This document shows, one piece after another, positions 1-5,137 of a DNA stretch of 5,137 bases (its first letter is position 1; each line of letters begins with the position of its first letter). The DNA comes from Campylobacteraceae bacterium. GTDB taxonomy: Bacteria > Campylobacterota > Campylobacteria > Campylobacterales > Sulfurovaceae. The notes beneath the pieces were generated by a model. The model was not told the DNA's origin. It searched no databases and saw nothing but the letters and a program-made list of their open reading frames with translations. Where the stretch lies: contig JALUKJ010000079.1 in assembly GCA_027056615.1 (NCBI GenBank), positions 1 to 5,137 on the forward strand. Reading direction: 5' to 3'. The position numbers and the translations under genes were made by a program.

Positions 1-126
1 ATTTATAAACCAATCACTATAAAATGTTGGTATATCAGTAGAACGACTAGCAGAGATAATAATAGGAGCTTGTGCATCAATTGCTGTTCCATCAGCTATA
101 GTAATTTTTTCTTTTTTCCAGTGCAT
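1..126 (-). CDS. DUF1848 family protein, N-terminal fragment
   Basis: The first 42 codons of a gene that runs off the left edge. After a short leader (MHWKKEKITIADG, then DAQAP) comes ISASRSTDIPTFYSDWF at about residues 24-40. This matches the characteristic opening of DUF1848 proteins, in which an SxSRxTDIPxFYxxWF segment sits near the N-terminus. Full-length members are usually around 300 residues and, from what I recall, carry conserved cysteines further on that are outside this window. Their biochemical role is not established. The ATG (124-126 on the complement) is preceded at 5 nt by AAGGA (132-136 on the complement), which supports this start. The gene is divergent from rep and shares the origin region with it. 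Family recognition is strong despite the short fragment; the function is unknown. Confidence 0.85.
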   Translation of the reverse strand, partial: MHWKKEKITIADGTAIDAQAPIIISASRSTDIPTFYSDWFIN

Positions 127-151
127 CAAAATCCTTTTATTTAGTATTAAA

Positions 152-178
152 ATTATAACAGATTAAGTGGGTAGTAAA
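152..178 (-). promoter_or_regulatory. Probable promoter of the DUF1848 gene
   Basis: On the minus strand a perfect TATAAT (complement of 152-157) is preceded by TG one base upstream, giving the extended -10 form TGTTATAAT. A TTTACT element (complement of 173-178) lies 15 bp upstream as a weak -35. The -10 ends 25 nt before the ATG, leaving a short leader that contains the AAGGA ribosome binding site. The -10 is a good match; the -35 is only a candidate because its spacing is short. Confidence 0.55.
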
Positions 179-340
179 CTAAAAATGATATGTAGTTTTA
201 AATTGTTCTTATCCATTCATCTATGGGAACAAACAAAATATAGGCTATGTAGTGGGTTCGTTAGTTCAAGAGCGTTTAAATCTCTTTTCTTCTCTTTTAG
301 AGGTTTCTAAAGACTGATATATAAGGCTTAAGAGAAAGAT

Positions 341-433
341 TAGGATAGTTTTTTAGTACGAAAGGATAGATTCTTAATACAAAAGGGATAGTTTTATAAT
401 ACCAAAGGATAGTTTCTTAATACTTAAGGATAG
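341..433 (+). repeat. Iteron array: four full 17-bp direct repeats plus a fifth core
   Basis: The hexamer GGATAG recurs at 343, 364, 386, 407 and 428, so the spacings are 21, 22, 21 and 21 bp, two helical turns each. The first four extend to 17-bp units: GGATAGTTTTTTAGTAC (343-359), GGATAGATTCTTAATAC (364-380), GGATAGTTTTATAATAC (386-402) and GGATAGTTTCTTAATAC (407-423). Each core is preceded by one to four A or T/A bases. The fifth copy keeps only AAGGATAGT and then diverges into an inverted repeat. Same-face spacing and a position just upstream of a Rep_3 initiator gene fit Rep-binding iterons that drive initiation and copy control. Confidence 0.88.
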
Positions 434-457
434 TAAAATATATTTTTTACTATTCTT
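426..457. promoter_or_regulatory. Inverted repeat, probable Rep operator
   Basis: The arms ATAGTAAAA (430-438) and TTTTACTAT (445-453) are perfect 9-bp inverted repeats around a 6-bp AT spacer. Allowing one mismatch extends them to 13 bp (426-438 against 445-457). The left arm contains the fifth iteron core, so the palindrome is built from iteron half-sites. In Rep_3 plasmids such as F and pPS10, Rep dimers bind an inverted repeat of iteron-like sequence upstream of rep and repress it, while monomers bind the direct repeats. This site has the composition and position for that role. Binding is inferred. Confidence 0.6.
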
Positions 458-479
458 TAGCTATACTTTCAAGTATTAT
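450..479 (+). promoter_or_regulatory. Probable rep promoter with reversed iteron cores
   Basis: CTATTCTTT (450-458) and CTATACTTT (461-469) start 11 bp apart. On the minus strand they read AAAGAATAG and AAAGTATAG, each one base from the iteron core AAAGGATAG. GTATTA at 473-478 is the complement of the iteron tail TAATAC. The second copy contains TATACT (462-467), a plausible -10 hexamer; TATTAT at 474-479 is an alternative. No convincing -35 is visible. Rep bound here would occlude RNA polymerase, in keeping with autorepression. The repeats are seen directly, while the promoter is a guess from position. Confidence 0.4.
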
Positions 480-493
480 AAAAAGGTGCTAAA

Positions 494-1687
494 ATGTTAG
501 ATATGAACAGCAATGAAATAATTATTGATAAAAACAGCTCCAGTATTCAAATAAGTAATAAAATATCTTCTACACAAAGAAAATGTTATAACTATATGTT
601 AAAGATTGCAAAAAATGAGTTTCAAAAAGAAAAAAATCAACGAATATTTCAAGTAACAGCTGATGAACTTATGATATTTTTTGAAATAGGAACTAAAAAT
701 CACACCTATATCAAAAATGAGTTAGAGGTCTTAAATAGGACACAAATTAAATATAATATTTTGGGAAAAAACAAAAGAAGTAAAGAGAGTGGAGCATTTA
801 CTTTGATTGCAGGATATAAATATGTAAATGGGCTTATTACCTACTCATTCCCACCTCATATAGAGGAGATGATTTTAAATCCTAAGATATTTGGAAAAAT
901 AAATTTAGTTGTTATTAAAAGCCTAAGAAGTAAATACTCTATTGCTCTTTATGAGTTGGCAGAAGATTATATAAATGTACAAATCCCTAAAATGGAAATG
1001 GACAAGTTTAGAGAACTAATGGGAATAGAAGATGAACAATATTATAAATTTTCTGCTTTGAAAAAATATGTTATAGATGTCGCCACAGACGAAATAAACC
1101 AAAGCGACAACATCTCATTTACCATCTCTTATGAACTACTAAAAACAGGAAGAAAGATAACCCATATCAAATTTACCACTCATAAAAAAGAGGATATTCT
1201 ACAACTAAAAGATAGACAAAAAAAGTTTTATGGTTGGAAAAGTCACATTATAAAAGAGTATAAAAACAAAACCTTATGTAATAATCTAATAGAGTTAGGC
1301 TACCTAAAATGGACATTTTTTTATATAGATGAAGAGGGTCTTTTAGGTAAAATTGTCAATGAAAGCAAAAGTATACTAGAAAAAGAAGAGGCTCTAAAAG
1401 TGTGGGAGTATCTCTACCAAAACCCATCAAAAATAAGAATTGAACCATTGACTCAATATGATATTTTGATGAAAGATTTTAAAGATAGAAAGATAGAGCA
1501 GACAATGGTTACAGCTCTAGGAACGAAAACAGTTATTACACATAAATTTATAGATTTTAAAATAGACCCCGATAAAGAGGGAGATTTTGACTACTTTTTT
1601 ATTGAGATAGAACAAGAAGACAGAAATAAAATTTGGAGTCAAGAGAGCTTTTCGTTTGATGATATTGTGGGTATGAATTTTGTGTGA
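494..1687 (+). CDS. Plasmid replication initiator protein, Rep_3 superfamily
   Basis: Initiator that would bind the upstream iterons and open the origin for replication. The N-terminal two thirds match the double winged-helix fold of RepE/RepA/Pi-type proteins (PF01051). Features include SNKISSTQRKCYNYMLKIA near residues 21-39 and YSFPPHIEEMI at 117-127. The first-domain signature is LRSKYSIALYELAEDY at 144-159. The second domain carries FRELMGI (172-178), YYKFSALKKYVIDVATDEIN (183-202) and the closing KTGRKITHIKF (217-227). Residues from about 235 to 397 form an extension I cannot assign, acidic near its end; typical Rep_3 initiators are roughly 230-330 residues. The ATG has AAGG (483-486) 7 nt upstream. 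The gene is convergent with the nuclease gene, 23 bp away, and is probably autoregulated through the inverted iteron-like sites. I give no symbol because naming varies (repA, repB, repE). Confidence 0.9.
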   Translation: MLDMNSNEIIIDKNSSSIQISNKISSTQRKCYNYMLKIAKNEFQKEKNQRIFQVTADELMIFFEIGTKNHTYIKNELEVLNRTQIKYNILGKNKRSKESGAFTLIAGYKYVNGLITYSFPPHIEEMILNPKIFGKINLVVIKSLRSKYSIALYELAEDYINVQIPKMEMDKFRELMGIEDEQYYKFSALKKYVIDVATDEINQSDNISFTISYELLKTGRKITHIKFTTHKKEDILQLKDRQKKFYGWKSHIIKEYKNKTLCNNLIELGYLKWTFFYIDEEGLLGKIVNESKSILEKEEALKVWEYLYQNPSKIRIEPLTQYDILMKDFKDRKIEQTMVTALGTKTVITHKFIDFKIDPDKEGDFDYFFIEIEQEDRNKIWSQESFSFDDIVGMNFV

Positions 1688-1699
1688 GATTGAGATAAA

Positions 1700-1725
1700 G
1701 AGGAGATAGGTTAAACTATCTTCTC
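1700..1725. terminator. Possible terminator hairpin between convergent genes
   Basis: GAGGAGATAG (1700-1709) pairs with CTATCTTCTC (1716-1725) around the loop GTTAAA, a 10-bp stem with one G-U wobble in the plus-strand transcript (a C-A mismatch on the minus strand). It sits between the two stop codons and overlaps the last codons of the minus-strand gene. Neither side has a good run of T; the minus-strand side has only CTTTATCTC. It could act weakly on both transcripts, or it could be incidental. Confidence 0.35.
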
Positions 1726-3267
1726 CCACTCAAACTTACAAATATTTCTCTCTTTTTTAGAAAACTCAATACCAACAATAATTATCTCATCTGCCTTATT
1801 CAAATACTTCTCATGATACTTCTTCTCTTTTATCTGCTCTAATGCTTTACCATTCCTATTTGCATTTGCCACTACTTTAAATTCAATAATATAGACTTGA
1901 CTCATATCAGGTGTAGCAATAGTTAAATCAATTCTTCCGAGATTAGTGGTATCTTCGGCTTTAAACTCAATACCCAACCCTGCTAAATAAGCATAGAGAA
2001 CATTTGCATAATACCCCTCATGGTTTTGCATCTTATTTTTTCTATAACTATCATTAGGCAACATAGCAAAGAGTTGACGGATTGCATTTTCAAATATGCT
2101 CATATCTTTAAACTCAATAGCATCAAATATAGGTGTTTTATTAAGTGTATTATCCGTTAACAGATACTCAAAAATATGTTCATTTAGGGCTGTTTTTACC
2201 TCTAAATTTGGGTAAGTCAAGTGATAAACCCTTTGATTGAACCGTTCTTTTACCTCTTTTATGGTCAAATATCCTGTTTGAAAAAGAAGTGTCTCTATCT
2301 TGATATAATCTATATCAAAACTAGATAAATTGGACTCATTTACTTTTATATCCTCTAAATCAGGCAGAAAAAACCTCTTTTTTTTCAGTACTTCAATCAA
2401 AAAAGCAGGATTACCTGTCTCAAACCAATAGTTGCTATAAATTTTATTTCGAGAGAAAAAGAGCAGTATATCAAAAGGGTTATAGATTCCCTCTCCTAAA
2501 AAGTTATAACCGTTATACCATTTTTTTAACTTATCCATATCAATATCAAAAAGTCGTTCTTTAAAATGGTGTTTTATATCTTCATGTGTATATCCACAGA
2601 TTGTCGCATAGTTTGGATTGAGAGATATATCCTCTAAGTTATTTAGTCCACTAAAAAGGCTAACTCTTGAAAATTTACTTACACCTGTTAAAAACGCAAA
2701 TTTAAGATATTCATCGCTATCTTTAATAACAGAGTAGATATTTTTTAATCCATCTCTTACCTCTTGTGAAACCTCTTTATCTGTTATGTTATCTAAAATA
2801 GGTTTATCGTACTCATCTATTAAAACAACCACTTTTTGATTATATTTTTCATAAGCTAATATAATCAGTTCTCGGAAACAACCACTTGTATCATTAAGAC
2901 TTTCACACTCTATACCTAGTCGTTTTTGATTCTCTTTTAATATAGCTACTATTCGCATATTTAAGTCTGCTATACTCTTAACTACTCCTAACCCAAAGCT
3001 AATTTTTATTACAGGATAAGTAGTTTCCCAATCCCATTTATCGTAAATATAAAGCTCCTCAAAGAGCTTCTTTTTTCCTTCAAATATATTCTTTAGGGTA
3101 TCTAAAAAAAGAGACTTACCAAAACGGCGTGGGCGTGAGAGGAAAAAATATTCTCCCTCTTTAGTTATAAGATTTAGTGCTAAGTCTGTTTTGTCTATGT
3201 AGATGTAGTTCTCTTGTTTATCTCTTATTTTTGCGAATGTTTGGATTCCTATTGGTAGGTTTTTCAT
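1711..3267 (-). CDS. AAA-ATPase-like protein with C-terminal PD-(D/E)XK nuclease domain
   Basis: A 518-residue protein of the AAA-ATPase_like (PF09820) plus DUF1703/PD-(D/E)XK (PF08011) architecture, at the family's usual length. It opens with KNLPIGIQTFAKIR and YIYIDKTDLA (residues 2-30), the family signature. The Walker A-like loop is SRPRRFGKSLFLDTL (44-58). Walker B is VVVLIDEYDKPI (146-157; D151, E152). FLTGVSKFSRVSLFSGLNNL (192-211) is the conserved sensor-like block. The nuclease core appears complete: E417, D447 in GRIDLTI, E462-F-K464 in the ExK motif, and Q478. No signal peptide or membrane segment is seen, so it is probably cytoplasmic. The start has only a purine-rich AGAAAGAGAAA upstream and begins 14 bp after the preceding stop, suggesting translation coupled to that gene. 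The family is widespread and multi-copy in Campylobacterota and Bacteroidetes. Its substrate is not established; a role in defence or mobile-element conflict is a common guess. Confidence 0.92.
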   Translation of the reverse strand: MKNLPIGIQTFAKIRDKQENYIYIDKTDLALNLITKEGEYFFLSRPRRFGKSLFLDTLKNIFEGKKKLFEELYIYDKWDWETTYPVIKISFGLGVVKSIADLNMRIVAILKENQKRLGIECESLNDTSGCFRELIILAYEKYNQKVVVLIDEYDKPILDNITDKEVSQEVRDGLKNIYSVIKDSDEYLKFAFLTGVSKFSRVSLFSGLNNLEDISLNPNYATICGYTHEDIKHHFKERLFDIDMDKLKKWYNGYNFLGEGIYNPFDILLFFSRNKIYSNYWFETGNPAFLIEVLKKKRFFLPDLEDIKVNESNLSSFDIDYIKIETLLFQTGYLTIKEVKERFNQRVYHLTYPNLEVKTALNEHIFEYLLTDNTLNKTPIFDAIEFKDMSIFENAIRQLFAMLPNDSYRKNKMQNHEGYYANVLYAYLAGLGIEFKAEDTTNLGRIDLTIATPDMSQVYIIEFKVVANANRNGKALEQIKEKKYHEKYLNKADEIIIVGIEFSKKERNICKFEWEKIV

Positions 3268-3281
3268 TTTTTTCTCTTTCT

Positions 3282-4964
3282 TTACAAGTCTAAAACTCTA
3301 AAAATCTTCTCATATCTAGCATAATTTCCAATGTTACTATCTCTATCTGAAATTAACTCTGTATCAAAATTATCACTAAAATACCTATAAAACATATCTA
3401 ATCTAGCATTTCGTTTATCGTTAATATTGGGACTAACGCAGATAAAATAGTTTAATCCATTTTGAGAATTTGATATTTTTTCTAAAAAGTTTCTATCAAG
3501 TTTAAAGAACTCTACATCTAAAATATTTGAAAAAAGATGAAGTGTAATATATGAGTTATCTATAACTAAATCACTCTCTTTTAAACTATCAATATCTTTA
3601 TTTATCGCTCTAATTTTTATAGGATTTTCTTTTAGAACATCTATGTGTAGTAGTCCTCGACTTAATGCTAATTGTGAAGGTTCAATAAGTGTGATATTTG
3701 ATAGTTTTATCTTTAGATTTTTTTCTTTGATATAATCAATCAGTAAAGAAGTAGCCAATGCTTGACCACAGCCCCAATCTATTATGTTTATGGTTTGATT
3801 GTTTAGTTGAGAAATGACTTTATCAAAAGATGAGTATAATTTGGCTTTGTGCATTTTGCCATAGTTAAAAAGATATTTGTAGAGTAAATCTTGCTCTTCT
3901 ATAATGGTTACACCTTGATTTAGCTGATAGTGTAAATAGTCCGTATCTCCCATACTCATAATATACTTTTTAGAAACTTTTCTAATTTTTTCAAATGTTA
4001 TATTTTTGATAGCTCTTAATTGTTGGCTATAAATACTCTCTTCCATCTCAAATAAATCATTTTCAAGCTCTTCTTTAAAAGTTTCAAACAGTAATAGTTC
4101 ATCTTCAACTCTTTTAATCTCATTCTCAAACTCTAGCTTAATTTCTTCAATATACTCATCTAAGCTTTCTATTTCAGACAATACAAGATACTCTTCACTC
4201 TTAACAATCTCTTCTATCTCAATGTTTGTATCTTCTATAGCTTTTTTAAGATATTTAATTTTTTGTTTTAGATGTTCTATATCTGACATTGTTTCACTAC
4301 CACTAAAATCCGTTCCTAAACTCTCAAAAATAGCTACCACTTCATCAAGTATTTTTCTTTGATAGGCATCATTTAGTTTAAGCATGATTTTATGGGCTTT
4401 TTCTTTATGTTTATCTTCCACTATATCAGGGTGGCAAATCTTCACAGCTTTTCTAAAAACTGCTTTAAGCTCTTTTAACTCTTCATCACTAATAATCCCT
4501 CTATCTTTCTCTATTTTTATAGTTTCTTCATAATCATTGTGAAAGTTTTTATACTCCTCTTCTATCTCTTCATACTCTTTATGAATCTCCTCATCTACAT
4601 CATCACTTTTAGTTATGTGAAGATGTAATAACTCTTTTTTAAGCTCCAATAATCTTTCAATCAATTCCCCTAATTCAAGTGTGTACTGAGTATTAAAATG
4701 ATTTAACTTGTTTATATGCTCGTTTTTCTCTTCACTAAGATTTTGTAACTCTTCTTCAAGTTGGTTTATCTCAAACTCTAAAGCTTTTTGCTCTTTATCT
4801 TTATAGATTTTTAAGTTATTAATTTCTACTTGTTTAGTAGTTTCTAACTTTTTTTCAAGAGCTTCAATCTTTGCTTTTAATTCCTCTTTTTCTTTCTCTT
4901 CTTGAAGTTGTTTATCTTTGTCTTTATTAATAAATACATCAAATAGTTTTTTAAATAATCCCAC
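3282..4964 (-). CDS. Coiled-coil / J-domain-like / methyltransferase-like fusion protein
   Basis: A 560-residue protein I cannot name. Residues about 15-155 are a charged Lys/Glu-rich coiled coil. Residues 160-215 resemble the core of a J domain: helix II ELKELKAVFRKAVKI, then the intact HPD motif at 178-180, then helix III EKAHKIMLKLNDAYQ. Helix I of a classical J domain (the YEILGV region) is absent. A second coiled coil spans about 226-310. Residues 391-510 look like a class I S-adenosylmethionine-dependent methyltransferase fold, with IIDWGCGQA (394-402) as motif I, the acidic LIEPS (E428) after strand 2, NKDIDSL (455-461), and LHLFSNILDVEFF (475-487). The third glycine of motif I is alanine, so catalysis is uncertain. 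There is no membrane segment. The GTG start is chosen because AAGGA lies 8 nt upstream, a stop codon directly precedes it in frame, and the next in-frame ATG is at residue 194. It lies upstream of and probably co-transcribed with the AAA-nuclease gene. Confidence 0.88.
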   Translation of the reverse strand: MGLFKKLFDVFINKDKDKQLQEEKEKEELKAKIEALEKKLETTKQVEINNLKIYKDKEQKALEFEINQLEEELQNLSEEKNEHINKLNHFNTQYTLELGELIERLLELKKELLHLHITKSDDVDEEIHKEYEEIEEEYKNFHNDYEETIKIEKDRGIISDEELKELKAVFRKAVKICHPDIVEDKHKEKAHKIMLKLNDAYQRKILDEVVAIFESLGTDFSGSETMSDIEHLKQKIKYLKKAIEDTNIEIEEIVKSEEYLVLSEIESLDEYIEEIKLEFENEIKRVEDELLLFETFKEELENDLFEMEESIYSQQLRAIKNITFEKIRKVSKKYIMSMGDTDYLHYQLNQGVTIIEEQDLLYKYLFNYGKMHKAKLYSSFDKVISQLNNQTINIIDWGCGQALATSLLIDYIKEKNLKIKLSNITLIEPSQLALSRGLLHIDVLKENPIKIRAINKDIDSLKESDLVIDNSYITLHLFSNILDVEFFKLDRNFLEKISNSQNGLNYFICVSPNINDKRNARLDMFYRYFSDNFDTELISDRDSNIGNYARYEKIFRVLDL

Positions 4965-4972
4965 TTATATAA

Positions 4973-4977
4973 TCCTT
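4973..4977 (-). promoter_or_regulatory. Ribosome binding site that fixes a GTG start
   Basis: AAGGA on the minus strand, 8 nt before the GTG at 4962-4964 (complement). It supports the non-ATG start of the 560-residue protein, since an in-frame TAA sits immediately before the GTG and no ATG follows for about 190 codons. The rest of the 61-bp gap (4965-5025) holds a near-palindrome, AAAATAT/ATATTTT at 4987-4993 and 4996-5002. That could be an operator but may just reflect AT richness. No clear promoter or terminator is visible in the gap. Confidence 0.65.
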
Positions 4978-5025
4978 TTTGTTTTGAAAATATTCATATT
5001 TTATCTTTCATTACCTTATGTATCA

Positions 5026-5137
5026 TTAGTGATAATCACAATCTACAAATACCTCACAACCAGCTTTTTCTAATTCTTTAATCCATTTAGAAATTAAATT
5101 AATATTAATATTTTTATTTTCACAGTAATACCAAAGC
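5026..5137 (-). CDS. Unidentified protein, C-terminal fragment
   Basis: An open frame entering from the right edge and ending at TAA (complement of 5026-5028); 36 residues are visible. The tail reads LISKWIKELEKAGCEVFVDCDYH, preceded by LWYYCENKNININ. It looks like an amphipathic helix followed by a beta strand and a short cysteine- and aspartate-containing end, as in the last alpha/beta unit of a globular domain. I do not recognise the family. It runs in the same direction as the coiled-coil/J protein gene and ends 61 bp before it, so it could be the first or an earlier member of the same operon. It is judged a real gene from its protein-like composition in one of the three minus-strand frames, but the fragment is short. 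Confidence 0.55.
   Translation of the reverse strand, partial: LWYYCENKNININLISKWIKELEKAGCEVFVDCDYH

Larger units (their letters stand above)
127..493. other. Putative plasmid replication origin (oriV) and rep control region
   Basis: This 367-bp stretch has no convincing gene. From left to right it holds the DUF1848 promoter, then a DnaA-box-like TTATCCATT at 209-217 (7 of 9 matches to the E. coli consensus TTATCCACA, so weak). A small inverted repeat follows, TTTAGA/TCTAAA at 296-301 and 306-311. Next come the iteron array (341-433) and a very AT-rich segment (about 434-484) holding inverted iteron-like sites and the rep promoter. Iterons, an AT-rich stretch and a Rep_3 gene immediately downstream are the usual layout of an iteron-plasmid origin. 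The AT-rich part is the natural candidate for the unwinding element. Origin activity itself is inferred. Confidence 0.75.

Noticed and set aside
209..217. DnaA box TTATCCATT as a stand-alone feature
   Set aside because: It has two mismatches to the E. coli consensus and is a single copy in AT-rich DNA. It is mentioned only as a candidate within the origin region.
185..310. Plus-strand 41-codon open frame starting MICSFKLF inside the origin region
   Set aside because: No ribosome binding site lies upstream (only A-rich sequence), its composition is not protein-like, and the region is better explained as non-coding origin DNA.
341..433. CRISPR array
   Set aside because: The repeat units are only 17 bp and are separated by 4-5 bp, with no spacers and no cas genes. 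They are iterons.
1517..1729. 70-codon open frame on the minus strand overlapping the end of rep
   Set aside because: It lies antisense inside the well-supported rep reading frame and runs into the 3' end of the nuclease gene. It has no family resemblance and looks like a shadow of AT-rich coding sequence.
4965..4997. Mini-ORF MNIFKTKRII just before the GTG start, in the same frame
   Set aside because: It has only 10 codons and no ribosome binding site of its own, and it contains the AAGGA that serves the GTG. The in-frame stop next to the GTG more likely just marks the gene boundary.
5021..5039. Overlapping palindromes TATCA/TGATA and GTGAT/ATCAC at the end of the partial gene
   Set aside because: The arms are only 5 bp, overlap each other and lie partly in coding sequence, with no following T-run; too weak to call a terminator or an operator.
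1..5137. Window as a complete circular 5.1-kb plasmid
   Set aside because: Joining the right end to the left end makes the DUF1848 frame stop after five more codons (ALVLL then TGA), far short of the family length. The edges are therefore more likely cuts in a longer sequence.

Overview
The window looks like the replication locus of a low-GC, iteron-controlled plasmid, or an integrated or chimeric derivative of one, with an accessory gene pair next to it. The very AT-rich sequence and codon use, the AAGGA-type ribosome binding sites, the style of the Rep protein and the AAA/PD-(D/E)XK and DUF1848 families fit a Campylobacterota host such as Arcobacter or Sulfurimonas relatives. That assignment is inference from composition and family resemblance and was not tested by a search.

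Layout: (1) At 1-126, minus strand, is the N-terminus of a DUF1848 protein, with an extended -10 promoter upstream (152-178). (2) At 127-493 is a 367-bp intergenic region that reads as a replication origin. It holds four 17-bp iterons plus a fifth core at 21-22 bp spacing (341-433), then an inverted repeat (426-457) and two reversed copies of the iteron core lying over the probable rep promoter (450-469). (3) At 494-1687, plus strand, is a Rep_3-superfamily replication initiator with a long C-terminal extension. (4) At 1711-3267, minus strand and convergent with rep, is an AAA-ATPase-like protein with a C-terminal PD-(D/E)XK nuclease domain (PF09820 plus DUF1703 type). (5) At 3282-4964, minus strand and 14 bp upstream of the nuclease gene, is a 560-residue protein. 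It combines long coiled coils, a short J-domain-like module with an intact HPD motif, and a C-terminal class I methyltransferase-like fold. (6) At 5026-5137, minus strand, is the C-terminal end of an unidentified gene.

How they may work together: the Rep protein would bind the iterons to start replication and the inverted sites to repress its own gene. The two complete minus-strand genes are probably co-transcribed, perhaps together with the partial gene at the right edge. The least familiar item is the coiled-coil/J/methyltransferase-like protein and its pairing with an AAA-nuclease. A defence role and a role in handling the plasmid's own Rep protein are both possible, and neither is shown by the sequence.
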